Assembly (NCBI RefSeq): GCF_013283645.1 | Contig: NZ_JABEKV010000002.1 | Coordinates: 1,433,798-1,497,797, forward strand | DNA length: 64,000 nt | Reading direction: 5' to 3' | From: Sinorhizobium psoraleae | GTDB lineage: Bacteria > Pseudomonadota > Alphaproteobacteria > Rhizobiales > Rhizobiaceae | Shown: positions 1 to 9,328 of the stretch, in pieces | Numbering within the stretch: position 1 is the stretch's first letter | How the letters are laid out: each line of letters opens with the position of its first letter | The notes under the pieces: model-generated | Told to the model about the DNA's origin: nothing | The model's database searches: none | Seen by the model: only the letters and a program-made list of their open reading frames with translations | Made by a program: the position numbers and the translations under genes

Positions 1-285
1 GCGCCGGTGTTCATTAACGCCGGACGCGGCGGCAGCCAGGTGGAAGCGGACATCCTGGAATGCCTCGACGCTAGCGTGCTTGCGGCGGCCTCGCTCGACG
101 TCTTCGAGGAGGAACCCCTCTCCCCGGACAGCCGCTTCTGGACCATGCCCAACGTCTATGTGACGCCCCATGTCGCCGCCTCGTCCGACGTCAAGGCGCT
201 CTTTGCCCATGTCGAACAGCAGATCGCCCGCTTCGAAAGCGGCATGCCGCTCGAGCACATCGTCGATAGATTAGCCGGCTATTAA
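1..285 (+). CDS. D-2-hydroxyacid dehydrogenase, GhrA-like, C-terminal part
   Basis: This is the last 94 residues of an NAD(P)-dependent 2-hydroxyacid dehydrogenase; the gene is cut by the window edge and the frame is open from base 1. The sequence shows the end of the nucleotide-binding domain (INAGRGG, then SLDVFEEEPL) and the TPHVAA motif whose His is the catalytic acid in this family. The ending DRLAGY resembles GhrA, the glyoxylate/hydroxypyruvate reductase of about 310 residues, more than PGDH or lactate dehydrogenase. Cytosolic reduction of glyoxylate or hydroxypyruvate is therefore the likely reaction. The family call is firm; the exact substrate is inference. Confidence 0.8.
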   Translation, partial: APVFINAGRGGSQVEADILECLDASVLAAASLDVFEEEPLSPDSRFWTMPNVYVTPHVAASSDVKALFAHVEQQIARFESGMPLEHIVDRLAGY

Positions 286-313
286 AACTTTGATCGGATC
301 TACCGCTGCGGTT

Positions 314-436
314 TGCCCCTCATCCGGCCTGCCGGCCACCTTCTCCCCGCAAGCGGGGAGAAGGAAAGGTGCCGCAACGCCTCAGTCCCCTTTCCCGGCG
401 TGCGGGGAGAGGGTTAGAGTCAGGGGCAAATCTGCA
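314..436. repeat. rhizobial intergenic palindromic repeat
   Basis: The stretch between the dehydrogenase and the convergent peptidase gene carries nested inverted repeats: CTTCTCCCCGC against GCGGGGAGAAGG, and later a GCGGGGAGAGGG arm. It opens with CCCCTCATCCGGCCTGCCGG and closes with a reverse-oriented CAGGGGC. This composition is typical of dispersed intergenic elements of rhizobia. It sits at the 3' ends of two convergent genes, so it could end transcription on both strands. No credible gene is seen here. Confidence 0.65.
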
Positions 437-474
437 GACCATGATGCCAACGGCGCCAGGAAAAAACGCCCGCT

Positions 475-1329
475 CTAAGGCCGGCGATAGCCGGTCGGCT
501 GGTCGTAGAGCCAGCCGATGCGGCGGATCGCATCATCGAGCCCTTCGCGCGCAACCGTCATGGTATGGCCGTTGGCGTGGACCAGCGTGCGCTCGTCCTC
601 CATGATCGCCACGTGGCCCTTCCAGAAGACGAGGTCTCCGCGCCGAAGCTCCTCGCGGCTGATGACCTCACCAAGGCCACTCGCCTGCATGTCGGAGTCG
701 CGTGGCGCATTGTCTCCCACCATCTGCATCGCAAGCTGCACGAGGCCGGAGCAGTCGATGCCGAAACCGGACCGGCCGCCCCAGAGATAGGGGGTTTCGA
801 GGAAGCGCGTCGCGACGCTGACATAGTCGCCGGCGAGTACCTCGCCGGCCGGGACGCAGTGATTGGCGATAACAGCCAATCCGCCGTCCAACAGGAAATA
901 GCGCGTGCCACGGGTTTCGGTGTCACCGACGACAGTGAGTCGGCTCCCCATGGACAGAGCGAAGGCTTGGGACAAGCGCAGGTCGGCGCCGTGATAGACA
1001 AATGTTCGCGGCACCGCGACGATGTGGGTCGCCGGCTTTTCGGAAGAGGCCAGCGCGTCCTCAGGCACATAGCCGACATAGCCATCGAGATCGGCCTTGA
1101 CCCATGCCCAGCCGCCCGCAACGTCCAGCACACGCGCGGTCTCCCCGTAGAGCAATTCGGTGTCTGTCCCGCATTTAACGTCGGGCCTTGCCCGCAGCGG
1201 CGCGACGGAAACGGAAACGGTAGCAGGCGTTCCTTCGACATAGCGCGGCGCTTCGACAACCCCGCGCAGGCGCGCCTCCGCGAGATCATCGCGATAGGCA
1301 TTGAGGCGGCGGTCAGGCAATTGCGACAT
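475..1329 (-). CDS. NlpC/P60 (C40) cell-wall peptidase with SH3-like domains
   Basis: This 284-residue protein is a putative cell-wall endopeptidase of the NlpC/P60 family, which cleaves peptide stems of peptidoglycan. Two SH3-like modules fill roughly residues 36-165. The catalytic domain runs from about 165 to the end, with Cys193 in GIDCSGL, His239 in WKGHVAI and His251 in LVHANG as the expected triad. No clear signal peptide is seen at the start, so export is unclear. It is the last gene of a minus-strand set: the MarR-type gene ends 22 bp upstream and a leucyl aminopeptidase gene lies before that. Co-transcription is inferred from the spacing. Confidence 0.85.
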   Translation of the reverse strand: MSQLPDRRLNAYRDDLAEARLRGVVEAPRYVEGTPATVSVSVAPLRARPDVKCGTDTELLYGETARVLDVAGGWAWVKADLDGYVGYVPEDALASSEKPATHIVAVPRTFVYHGADLRLSQAFALSMGSRLTVVGDTETRGTRYFLLDGGLAVIANHCVPAGEVLAGDYVSVATRFLETPYLWGGRSGFGIDCSGLVQLAMQMVGDNAPRDSDMQASGLGEVISREELRRGDLVFWKGHVAIMEDERTLVHANGHTMTVAREGLDDAIRRIGWLYDQPTGYRRP

Positions 1330-1351
1330 GGGCTAACTCACAAGGGCAGTT

Positions 1352-1756
1352 TTACAGGGGCAGTCTTCGACCCTGATTGATGATCAGATCGCCGAACTTT
1401 TCAAGATATAGCGCGCCTTCGACGGTGCGTTTGATGACAACATTGCGCCGGTCCCTTTCATCGCGCACCCGATCGACCAACCCGAGCGCGCCCATGGTGT
1501 CGAGCGCGCGGGTGATCACCGGCTTCGTCACCCCGAGCGTCGCCGCGAGGCCTCGCACCGTATGCGGCGGCGGAACGAGATAGATCTGCAAGAGGATCGC
1601 CATCTGGCGCAGCGTCAGGTCGCGGCTATCGACCCGGACCTGCTCAAGCGTCACCGAATGCCAGAGCCCCAAGGCTTGCGAGGGCGTAAGCTCGACCGGC
1701 AATGAAAACTCCCGCGTAACGAATGCCTGTACGGATAGCAGGCGATCGTTACGCAA
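1352..1756 (-). CDS. MarR-family transcriptional regulator
   Basis: This 134-residue protein has a winged helix-turn-helix of the MarR type around residues 45-115. The recognition helix region reads TVRGLAATLGVTKPVITRAL, followed by a charged wing (VRDERDRRNVVIK). The start is a TTG; no better upstream start was found and the first internal ATG would remove half the DNA-binding domain. It lies between an aminopeptidase gene (33 bp upstream) and an NlpC/P60 gene (22 bp downstream), so it may control this small operon or be a passenger in it. Ligand and targets are not visible from the sequence. Confidence 0.75.
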   Translation of the reverse strand: MRNDRLLSVQAFVTREFSLPVELTPSQALGLWHSVTLEQVRVDSRDLTLRQMAILLQIYLVPPPHTVRGLAATLGVTKPVITRALDTMGALGLVDRVRDERDRRNVVIKRTVEGALYLEKFGDLIINQGRRLPL

Positions 1757-1789
1757 GCGTTTCTTTTACGCAGACCCGCCGTGTAGGCT

Positions 1790-3181
1790 CTATTTAGCGA
1801 TCTTGCCTATGTGGTGATAGAGCGCCCGGATCGCCTGCGCTTCGCCGCCGATGGGAGAATGCGGGCGCTCGGCCTGAGCCCAGCCGAAAATGTCGAAATG
1901 CACCCACCTCTTCGCGTTGGTGACGAAGCGCTTGAGGAAGAGCGCCGCCGTAATCGCGCCGGCCATGCCGCCCGCGGGCGCATTGGTGAGGTCGGCGATC
2001 CGCGCGGAGACATCCTTGTCGTAACCCATATGGAGTGGCAGCCGCCACATCGGATCGTCGACGCTGAGGCTTGCGTCGGCGAGATCATGGGCAAGCTCGC
2101 TGTCGTCGGTAAAGAACGGCGGGAGGTCCGGGCCAAGCGCGACCCGGGCGGCCCCGGTCAGCGTCGCCATGTCGATGATGAGATCGGCCTGATCCTCATC
2201 GGCATAGGCGAGCGCATCCGCGAGAATGAGCCTGCCCTCGGCGTCGGTGTTGTCGATCTGCACCGTGAGTCCTTTCCGGCTCCGGTAGATATCACCCGGC
2301 CGGAAGGCGTTCGACGAAATCGAGTTCTCGACCACCGGAACGATGACGCGCAGGTCGACCTTCAGCTTGGCGTCCATGATCATCAGCGCCAGGCCCATGA
2401 CGTTGGCGGCACCGCCCATGTCCTTCTTCATCAGGAGCATCGAAGACGCCGGCTTGATGTCGAGACCGCCGGTGTCGAAGCAGACGCCCTTGCCGACCAG
2501 CGTCACTCGCCGGTGGCCCTTCTTGCCCCACCGCATCTCGAGAAGCCGGGGCGCCTCGGCGCTGGCACGACCGACCGTGTGGACCAGCGGAAAATTCTGC
2601 GCCAGAAGAGCCTCGCCCGATATCACCGAGACATCGGCCTTGTAATGGCCGGCGAGCGCCCGGAAGGCCGCCTCCAGCGCTTCCGGCCCCATGTCGTTGG
2701 TCGGCGTGTTGATGAGGTCGCGCGCGAGAAAGACGCCGGCGAGCTGCCTCTTGATGTCGGTCGCATCCGCATCGGCCGGGATGAGCAGCGTCGGCGCCTC
2801 CGCCTTGGCGGATTTGTAGCGCTCGAAACGGTAGGAACCGAGACCGTAGCCGAGCGCCAGCCGATTGGCGGTCAACGGCGCCGTTTCGATATGCCACTTG
2901 CCGGCAGGCAATGCGCGGGCGAGCTTTCCGGTGAGGAACGGCGCCTCTGAAGGATTGGCGCCGAGGCCGAACAGCGCGCCGCCGAGATGGCCGTCGGATG
3001 ACGGAATGAGGAGAACGGCACCAGATTCCGCCTTGAAACCCGCCTTCTTCGCCCAGTCGAGCGCGATCGGATCGATGCTCCCCGTTTCGATGTGCGCCGG
3101 CGTGACCGCGAAGATCGGCAGCGTCTTACCGGTGCTGGTGTTGAACGGCGACGGCCGCTCGATGAACTGATAGGGAGCCAT
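1790..3181 (-). CDS. leucyl aminopeptidase (peptidase family M17)
   Basis: This 463-residue protein is a cytosolic M17 aminopeptidase that removes N-terminal residues from peptides with two metal ions. The diagnostic NTDAEGRL signature lies at residues 311-318. The metal-binding and catalytic Lys region GKGVCFDTGGLDIKP lies near residues 230-244, with MKKDMGGAA following. Length and domain order (variable N-terminal domain, then catalytic domain) fit the PepA/PepB type. It is the first gene of a minus-strand set with a MarR regulator and an NlpC/P60 peptidase, so the operon groups peptide turnover with cell-wall peptide cleavage. The ATG at 3181 follows AGGATTTCC-type purine-rich sequence. 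Confidence 0.9.
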   Translation of the reverse strand: MAPYQFIERPSPFNTSTGKTLPIFAVTPAHIETGSIDPIALDWAKKAGFKAESGAVLLIPSSDGHLGGALFGLGANPSEAPFLTGKLARALPAGKWHIETAPLTANRLALGYGLGSYRFERYKSAKAEAPTLLIPADADATDIKRQLAGVFLARDLINTPTNDMGPEALEAAFRALAGHYKADVSVISGEALLAQNFPLVHTVGRASAEAPRLLEMRWGKKGHRRVTLVGKGVCFDTGGLDIKPASSMLLMKKDMGGAANVMGLALMIMDAKLKVDLRVIVPVVENSISSNAFRPGDIYRSRKGLTVQIDNTDAEGRLILADALAYADEDQADLIIDMATLTGAARVALGPDLPPFFTDDSELAHDLADASLSVDDPMWRLPLHMGYDKDVSARIADLTNAPAGGMAGAITAALFLKRFVTNAKRWVHFDIFGWAQAERPHSPIGGEAQAIRALYHHIGKIAK

Positions 3182-3312
3182 GGAAATCCTCGACTGACAG
3201 AAACGGATCGCGCGATTAACGCTCCGTTAGGGTTAACAGATTATTGCTGGAGTGAAAGTTGCGCCGCTGATGTTGGGAGTTCCGGTGCGAACGCATGCTG
3301 GGGACACCACTC

Positions 3313-4134
3313 ATGACTGCTCAAGCCATTTGCTCGCCCGTACTCCCTCGTCTGGTTCAGAGTACCGCCGTGGTGCTTGTCGCGCTGTCGCTGGCCGGCT
3401 GCGCCGGCCAGCAAAAGAAGGAGCTCACCACCGGCTCGATCCCGACGCTCTCGAAACCGGTACAATCGATGAACGCAACGGAACTGTCGCAGGCTGCGGA
3501 GAGTATCGGGCAGGCCTATGAGCGCAACCCCAGGGATCGCGAGGCGGGTCTCAACTACGCCAATCTGTTGCGCATGACCGGCCGCAACGAACAGGCGCTC
3601 GCCGTGATGCAACAGGTGGCGATCAACCATCCCTCGGATCGCGAGGTTCTGGGTGCCTACGGCAAGGCGCAGGCCGCGGCCGGCCAGCTCGAGCAGGCAT
3701 TGACGACGATCAGCCGGGCGCAAACGCCGGACCGTCCGGACTGGAAGCTGAAATCCGCGGAGGGCGCGGTTCTCGACCAGCTCGGCCGGTCGTCGGAAGC
3801 GCGTCTCAGATACCGCGAGGCCCTGGACCTGCGCCCCAACGAACCGTCCGTGCTCTCCAATCTCGGCATGTCCTACCTGCTGACGAAGGATCTCAGGACC
3901 GCCGAAACCTATCTCAAATCGGCCGCCGATCAGCCCGGCGCCGACAGCAGCGTCCGGCAGAACCTCGCCCTCGCCGTCGGCCTCCAGGGACGCTTCCAGG
4001 AAGCCGAAGCCATCGCCCGCCAGGAATTGACCGCGGAGCAGGCGGAAGCGAACGTCACCTATCTCAGGTCCATGCTGTCACAGCAGGGAGCCTGGAAGCA
4101 GCTTGCCAAAGCCGACGACGCAGACACCAACTAA
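3313..4134 (+). CDS. tadD: TadD-like TPR lipoprotein
   Basis: This 273-residue lipoprotein has a hydrophobic N-terminal segment ending in the lipobox LAGC, predicting lipidation at Cys30. Behind it are several tetratricopeptide repeats (for example SVLSNLGMSYLLTKDLRTAE). TadD proteins are outer-membrane TPR lipoproteins needed for Tad pilus assembly, where they help the secretin. It stands next to the tad operon but on the opposite strand, converging on tadC. I chose the ATG at 3313 because GGGGA lies 8 nt before it; an in-frame ATG at 3295 is possible but lacks a well-placed ribosome site. The TadD role is inferred from domain and location. Confidence 0.8.
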   Translation: MTAQAICSPVLPRLVQSTAVVLVALSLAGCAGQQKKELTTGSIPTLSKPVQSMNATELSQAAESIGQAYERNPRDREAGLNYANLLRMTGRNEQALAVMQQVAINHPSDREVLGAYGKAQAAAGQLEQALTTISRAQTPDRPDWKLKSAEGAVLDQLGRSSEARLRYREALDLRPNEPSVLSNLGMSYLLTKDLRTAETYLKSAADQPGADSSVRQNLALAVGLQGRFQEAEAIARQELTAEQAEANVTYLRSMLSQQGAWKQLAKADDADTN

Positions 4135-4178
4135 CGCCGGATTTTCTTCCAGCCCGGCCCCCGATGCCCCCATTCTGC

Positions 4179-4208
4179 CGTCATCCTCGGGCTTGACCCG
4201 ACGATCCA
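4179..4208. repeat. dispersed palindrome between convergent tadD-like and tadC genes
   Basis: A short imperfect inverted repeat (TCCTCGGGCTTGACCCGACGA) lies in the 216-bp gap between two convergent genes. Its wording, with GTCATCCTCGGGCTTGACCCG, matches a small repeat common in alphaproteobacterial intergenic DNA. Its place between two 3' ends suggests a terminator-like role. No other feature was seen in this gap. Confidence 0.5.
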
Positions 4209-4350
4209 TGCGCAATGTCGCAAGAACTCGAAAAACAGGTCACGCCCGGCCGGATGGACGGCCAATGCGAGCCTCCGCGAGCAGGCAGCGTTTACATCGA
4301 CGACAAGCAAGATCTGGAGCGCCGCACTGACCCCTTGCAACGCGGACTTT

Positions 4351-5334
4351 CTAAAATTTGTCCGCGACCTGTATCCCTGCCGGGCCGAGAATGACGGCGA
4401 CGAGGACCGGCAGGAAGAAAAGAATCATCGGCACGGTGAGTTTCGGCGGCAGCGCGGCCGCCTTTTTTTCCGCCGCATTCATGCGCTGATCGCGGCTTTC
4501 CTGGGCCAGCACGCGCAGGGCCTGAGCCACCGGCGTGCCGTAGCGATCGGCCTGGATCAGGGCCTGGGTCACCGACTTCACGTCGTCGATGCCGGTGCGC
4601 AGGCCGAGGTTTTCGAGCGCGACGCGCCGGTCCGGCAGGAATGAAAGCTCCGCCGTCGTCAGCACCAACTCCTCCGCCAGCGGTGGGGACTGCGCCGCGA
4701 TCTCGTCGGCCACGCGGCGCATGGCAAGTTCCATGGAGACCCCCGATTCGACGCAGATCAGCAGCAGGTCCAGCGCATCGGGCCAGGCGCGGCGGATCGA
4801 ATGTTGGCGTTTGGAGATCGCATTGACGATGAAGATATTCGGCGCATAGAAGCCGAGATAAGCGAAGCCCACCGCGAACAGCAGCCTGATCATGAGCGGC
4901 TTGTCGGCAAAATTGCCCAGGACGAAAATATAGACGACCGCGACGATAAGAAACAGAAACGGCAGGCAGAACCGGGCAAAAAGGAAGGTATTGAGCGCGT
5001 TCTGCGAACGATAGCCTGCTGTTTTCAAACGATTGACGGTGTTGTCGTCGACGAGCGCCTTTTTCAGGTTCAGCCGCTCGACGATCTGGCGCACCGAGGT
5101 GTTGTTCTGCGTCCGGAGACTTCCTCTGCCACTAGCTGCTTCCGCATTCAGGCGCGCGCGCTCGCGGGCGCGAATGAGTTCGCGTTCTGTCGCCACCGAT
5201 TTCATCCGCTTCGTCAGATCGCCCCGTTCGAAGAACGGGATGGCGAGCGAATAGAACGTCGCCAGCACCGCCATCGAGACCAGGACGGCGATGATGATGT
5301 TCGGATCGGTCAGTGTTTTAACCCAGGCATCCAC
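4351..5334 (-). CDS. tadC: Tad pilus inner-membrane protein TadC
   Basis: This 327-residue protein is a T2SF/GspF-type inner-membrane platform protein. Hydrophobic segments are visible near residues 12-34, 118-139, 147-170 and 299-320, and the T2SF domain lies in the second half (CVESGVSMELAMRRVADEI). TadB and TadC form the membrane platform that couples the CpaF/TadA ATPase to pilin assembly. It is the last gene of the minus-strand cpa-tad operon, 16 bp behind tadB. Similar length and fold could be confused with TadB, but position after TadB supports TadC. Confidence 0.88.
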   Translation of the reverse strand: MDAWVKTLTDPNIIIAVLVSMAVLATFYSLAIPFFERGDLTKRMKSVATERELIRARERARLNAEAASGRGSLRTQNNTSVRQIVERLNLKKALVDDNTVNRLKTAGYRSQNALNTFLFARFCLPFLFLIVAVVYIFVLGNFADKPLMIRLLFAVGFAYLGFYAPNIFIVNAISKRQHSIRRAWPDALDLLLICVESGVSMELAMRRVADEIAAQSPPLAEELVLTTAELSFLPDRRVALENLGLRTGIDDVKSVTQALIQADRYGTPVAQALRVLAQESRDQRMNAAEKKAAALPPKLTVPMILFFLPVLVAVILGPAGIQVADKF

Positions 5335-5350
5335 CGCTAGCGCTCCAACC

Positions 5351-6361
5351 TCAAATGTCGAAATTGATCATGTTGCGCATCATCCAGATGCCGATGCTCA
5401 TCCAGACGGCTGAAGCACCCATGATGAGGTGGCCGCGCGGGTCGGTGAAGAGAATTATCATGTAGTCGGGCGACGTGAGATAAACGAGCGTCGCGACGAT
5501 GAAGGGCAGCGCACCGATAATGCAGGCGGATGCCTTTGCTTCCATGGAGAGCGCGTTGACCTTCGCCTTCATCTTCTTGCGCTCGCGCAACACCTTGGAG
5601 AGATTGCCGAGCGCTTCCGAGAGGTTGCCGCCTGCCTGTGCCTGGATGCCGATCACGATGGCGAAGAAATTCACTTCGGGCAGAGGAATGCCCTGCGTCA
5701 TCCGGGCACAGGCTTCCGGCACGGTGAGGCCGACCTGCTGGGAATCGACCACACGACGGAATTCCGTCTTGACCGGCTCCTGCCCGTCGCTGGCGATCAG
5801 CCGCAGCGCGTCGTTGAGGGGAAGGCCGGACTTGATCGAACGGACCATGACATCGAGCGCATTCGGAAATTCCTCAAGGAATTTCTTGCAGCGCCGTTTG
5901 ATCATGAAGCCGATAATCCAGCGCGGCAGGCCGGCCGCCGCGATCAACGCGATGCCTACGGCAACAAGCGGCCCGGTGCCGGAAATGAATGCGAGCAGGA
6001 AGGCGAAGACGCCGAAGAGAGCGCTGAAAAGATAAAACTGCGTCACCGATATCGATAGGTTCGCCTGCGCCAGCCGAGTCTTCATAGATGGCGCAGCCTT
6101 CGCGGATTTTTCCTGCTGCTTCTTTTCGAGTTCCTTCAAGGAGTCCTGAACCGACTTGCGCCGCTTCGACATTTCGTTGACGCGATCGCGCGCCGCCTTG
6201 ATCTTGGTCCGGTCCGTTTCGGCGGCGCTGACCCGGCGGAAGCGACCTTCCGCCTTCTTCTCGTTCTCGATGCGCGAGAACAGCACACCGTAGGCGAGCG
6301 CCGCCGCCGCAACCGCGACGAGGCCGGCCAGTGCCAGAACGGTGATGTCTATGCCGAACAT
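5351..6361 (-). CDS. tadB: Tad pilus inner-membrane protein TadB
   Basis: This 336-residue protein has an N-terminal membrane segment (about residues 8-28), a charged Lys/Glu-rich linker (residues 35-95), a central membrane pair and a T2SF domain with the MVRSIKSGLPLNDALRLIA stretch. It is the partner of TadC in the inner-membrane platform of the Flp pilus machine. The gap to the upstream cpaF gene is 164 bp and contains a dispersed repeat, larger than the other gaps in the operon, so tadBC may be expressed at a lower level than cpaF. That effect on expression is inference. Confidence 0.88.
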   Translation of the reverse strand: MFGIDITVLALAGLVAVAAAALAYGVLFSRIENEKKAEGRFRRVSAAETDRTKIKAARDRVNEMSKRRKSVQDSLKELEKKQQEKSAKAAPSMKTRLAQANLSISVTQFYLFSALFGVFAFLLAFISGTGPLVAVGIALIAAAGLPRWIIGFMIKRRCKKFLEEFPNALDVMVRSIKSGLPLNDALRLIASDGQEPVKTEFRRVVDSQQVGLTVPEACARMTQGIPLPEVNFFAIVIGIQAQAGGNLSEALGNLSKVLRERKKMKAKVNALSMEAKASACIIGALPFIVATLVYLTSPDYMIILFTDPRGHLIMGASAVWMSIGIWMMRNMINFDI

Positions 6362-6470
6362 CGTCGAACCTGTTCCTTTGCTTCGGCGGGCACGAAGTCG
6401 TTCGCGCCTTCGCCTGTCCCGCTCCAGTTCATTTCACCGTTTCATTGAAACTGGGAAACGATCTAACTCT

Positions 6471-6527
6471 TTGAAACTACGCAATTCCGGACGGAAGACC
6501 GTTACACACTCTTCCTGGAATTGCTCT
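6471..6527. repeat. dispersed palindromic repeat (type 2), copy A, at the 3' end of cpaF
   Basis: This element has outer arms GCAATTCC (6481-6488) and GGAATTGC (6517-6524) and an inner palindrome TTCCGGACGGAA. It abuts and partly forms the cpaF stop region. Related copies lie at 38451-38505 and 48500-48543, each also directly behind the stop of a minus-strand gene. The hairpin could act as an mRNA 3'-end stabiliser or attenuator between cpaF and tadB. Confidence 0.7.
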
Positions 6528-7989
6528 AGTTCTTTTCCATCGCGTCGAGCGTCGCGGCGAGCCGCTTGTCCTCGTTGAAATACCGCGCGCGGTCCCAGAA
6601 ATGCGGCCGCCCGATACCGGTCGAAATATGCCGGCCGATGATCCTGCCATTGGCATCCTCGCCGTCGATCTCGTAACGCATCAGGTCCTGCGTGATGATC
6701 ACGTCGCCTTCCATGCCGACCACTTCGGTAACATGCGTGATCCGGCGGGAGCCGTCGCGCAGGCGCGACGCCTGGATGATGACATCGACGGAGCCCGCGA
6801 TGATTTCCCGAACGGTCTTCGCCGGCAGCGTGTAACCGCCCATGGCGATCATCGATTCCATGCGGCTCAGGCATTCGCGCGGCGTGTTGGCGTGGATCGT
6901 GCCCATCGAGCCGTCGTGACCGGTGTTCATCGCCTGCAACAGGTCGAAAACCTCCGGGCCGCGCACTTCGCCGACGATGATGCGTTCGGGGCGCATGCGC
7001 AGGCAGTTCTTGATGAGATCGCGCATGGTGATCTCGCCCTCGCCCTCGATGTTCGGCGGGCGGGTTTCGAGGCGAACCACATGCGGTTGCTGCAGTTGCA
7101 GTTCGGCCGAATCCTCGCAGGTGATGACTCGTTCGTCGCTGTCGATATAGCGGGTGAGGCAGTTGAGCAGCGTCGTCTTGCCCGAACCCGTACCACCGGA
7201 AATGACGATGTTGCAGCGGACGCGGCCGATGATCTGCAGGAGCACGGCGCCCTCCGGCGTGATCGATCCGAAACGCACCAATTGTTCCAGCGTCAGCTTG
7301 TCTTTCTTGAACTTGCGGATCGTGAGCGCCGTGCCGTCGATCGCCAGAGGGGGGGCGATGACGTTCACGCGCGATCCATCGGGCAGGCGGGCGTCGCAGA
7401 TCGGGCTCGATTCATCGACGCGCCGGCCCACCTGGCTGACGATGCGCTGGCAGATGGACAACAGTTGCGCGTTGTCGCGAAAGCGGATTTCCGATTCCTG
7501 CACCTTGCCGCCGACTTCGATGAATGTCTGGCCGGCGCCATTGACCATGATGTCGGCGATATCGTCACGCGCAAGCAGCGGCTCCAGCGGCCCGTATCCA
7601 AGCACGTCATTGCAAATGTCGTCGAGCAGTTCCTCCTGCTCCGCGATCGACATCGCGAAGTTTTTAATGGTGATGATATCGTTGACGATATCGCGAATTT
7701 CCTCGCGCGCGCTTTCGGTGTCGAGCTTGGAGAGCTGCGAGAGATCGATCGTGTCGATCAGCGCGGAAAAGACCTGCGATTTGGTGTCGTAATAGTCCTC
7801 GGCCCGGGGCGCGCGGCGGCGTGCCGGCGGAGCCGCGGGTTGCGGACGGACCGGGGCGACAACGGGTTCGGCAAGAACGGGTGCCACCGGTCGCTCCGCA
7901 GCAGTCGGCTGTGCGGCCGGCATGGGCGGAACCATAGGGCTCATCGCGCCAGTCTTGCCAAAACCTTCATTTCCGCGTTTGCCAAACAT
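6526..7989 (-). CDS. cpaF: Tad pilus assembly ATPase CpaF/TadA
   Basis: This 487-residue protein is the secretion ATPase that powers Flp pilus extension and probably retraction. A Pro/Ala-rich N-terminal region (to about residue 60) precedes the GspE-type ATPase domain. The Walker A motif GGTGSGKTT lies near residues 265-273 and the Walker B region [11 protein letters not shown] near 336-346. Arg-rich Asp-box and His-box elements follow as usual in CpaF ([19 protein letters not shown]). I chose the ATG at 7989; a GTG one codon earlier is also possible. It is downstream of cpaE by 32 bp and upstream of tadB. Confidence 0.94.
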   Translation of the reverse strand: MFGKRGNEGFGKTGAMSPMVPPMPAAQPTAAERPVAPVLAEPVVAPVRPQPAAPPARRRAPRAEDYYDTKSQVFSALIDTIDLSQLSKLDTESAREEIRDIVNDIITIKNFAMSIAEQEELLDDICNDVLGYGPLEPLLARDDIADIMVNGAGQTFIEVGGKVQESEIRFRDNAQLLSICQRIVSQVGRRVDESSPICDARLPDGSRVNVIAPPLAIDGTALTIRKFKKDKLTLEQLVRFGSITPEGAVLLQIIGRVRCNIVISGGTGSGKTTLLNCLTRYIDSDERVITCEDSAELQLQQPHVVRLETRPPNIEGEGEITMRDLIKNCLRMRPERIIVGEVRGPEVFDLLQAMNTGHDGSMGTIHANTPRECLSRMESMIAMGGYTLPAKTVREIIAGSVDVIIQASRLRDGSRRITHVTEVVGMEGDVIITQDLMRYEIDGEDANGRIIGRHISTGIGRPHFWDRARYFNEDKRLAATLDAMEKN

Positions 7990-8021
7990 CACTTCAATCC
8001 GGTTGCTTCATTGGACGACGC

Positions 8022-9308
8022 CTACCGCCCGCGGAGCCGGGCGAGCGCCTTGCCGAGCCCCCCCTTGCGCGCCTTCTTGATGGTCGCGCGCCCGGTCAGC
8101 AGATGCGCGAGCTGCGAGAAGGTTTCGGCGGCGGGAGACTTCCTGTCGATTTCTGCGATCATGCGTCCGCTGTTGGAGGCGTTGCCGAAGAGTACCGCAT
8201 CGAACGGGATAATGGCGGCCGCCTCCAGCTCGAGCGACTCGCAGAACTCGTTGGGCGCGATTTCCGGCCGCTTGGGCATGCCCACCTGGTTCAGGATGAG
8301 GTGCGGCGCCCTGTCGTTCGGGCGAATTTTCTTCAGCGCGTCGAAGAGGTTCTTCGTGTTTCTGAGGCTGGCCAGATCCGGAACGGCCGTCACCACCACC
8401 TCGTCGGCCTCGGCCAGAACCGAACGGGTCCAGTCGGACCAGACATGCGGCACGTCGAGGACAGAAACGGGCGCGCTCCGCTGGAGAATTTCGAGGATCG
8501 GGTGGAAGGCGCCGGCTTCGAAATCATAAGCGCGATCGAGCATCGAGGGTGCTGCGAGCAGCGACAAATGCTCGGAACATTTCGTCAGAAGACGGTCGAG
8601 GAAGACCTCGTCCAGCCTGTCCGGCGCAAAGACCGCTTCCGAAATGCCCTGCGGCGGGTCCTGGTCGAAATCGATGTTCGCTGTGCCGTAGGGCAGGTCG
8701 AGGTCGGCGAGAATGGTCTCCGTCGAAAACAGATTGGAAATGCCCCAGGCGCAATTATGGGCGATCACCGACGAGCCGCAACCGCCCTTCGCGCCGATGA
8801 AGGCAAGGCTCCGACCCAGAGGCTCGGCGTCCGGATCGACGAAGATCGCCGAAACCGCCGTCAGGACATCCGCCATCGACACCGGAGCGACCATGTATTC
8901 GGAAATGCCGTTGCGGATCAGGTCACGGTAGAGGGCAATGTCGTTGTAGCGGCCGATGATGACGACCTTGGTGCTCGGATCGCAGACTTCCGCCAGCGGC
9001 GCGAGTTCTGCAAGCAGCGAGCGCGGCTCCGTGCTGGTTTCGAGGATGATCAGGTTCGGGGTCGATACGCTGGCGAACATGTTGGCGGCAGCGGCAATGC
9101 TGCCGCCCGTGATCCGAAGGCTGACCTTGGCCATGCGGCGATCCTGACCGCAGCGCTCCATGAGGCGCTGCACGGCGTCGCTCTCGCAAAACGCGTGAAT
9201 CGAAATGCGCGGCAGCGGCCTCAACTGATCGAGATCGCTCGGGCGCGCGGCGTCGACGGAAAGGTCGGCCGCTCCGCCGCTGTCGATATTGTATTCAATG
9301 GCGCTCAT
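8022..9308 (-). CDS. cpaE: pilus assembly protein CpaE/TadZ
   Basis: This 428-residue protein has an N-terminal receiver-like domain without a clear phospho-acceptor pattern and a C-terminal MinD/ParA-type ATPase domain. The P-loop reads FIGAKGGCGSSVIAHN, an atypical deviant Walker A (KGGxGSS). CpaE/TadZ proteins place the Tad machine at the cell pole. I chose the ATG at 9308 because AGGGA precedes it by 6 nt and this leaves a 20-bp gap from cpaD; an ATG at 9329 would overlap the cpaD stop. The gene is inside the minus-strand cpa operon. Confidence 0.9.
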   Translation of the reverse strand: MSAIEYNIDSGGAADLSVDAARPSDLDQLRPLPRISIHAFCESDAVQRLMERCGQDRRMAKVSLRITGGSIAAAANMFASVSTPNLIILETSTEPRSLLAELAPLAEVCDPSTKVVIIGRYNDIALYRDLIRNGISEYMVAPVSMADVLTAVSAIFVDPDAEPLGRSLAFIGAKGGCGSSVIAHNCAWGISNLFSTETILADLDLPYGTANIDFDQDPPQGISEAVFAPDRLDEVFLDRLLTKCSEHLSLLAAPSMLDRAYDFEAGAFHPILEILQRSAPVSVLDVPHVWSDWTRSVLAEADEVVVTAVPDLASLRNTKNLFDALKKIRPNDRAPHLILNQVGMPKRPEIAPNEFCESLELEAAAIIPFDAVLFGNASNSGRMIAEIDRKSPAAETFSQLAHLLTGRATIKKARKGGLGKALARLRGR

Positions 9309-9328
9309 CGCTTTTCCCTGGGGGTCCA

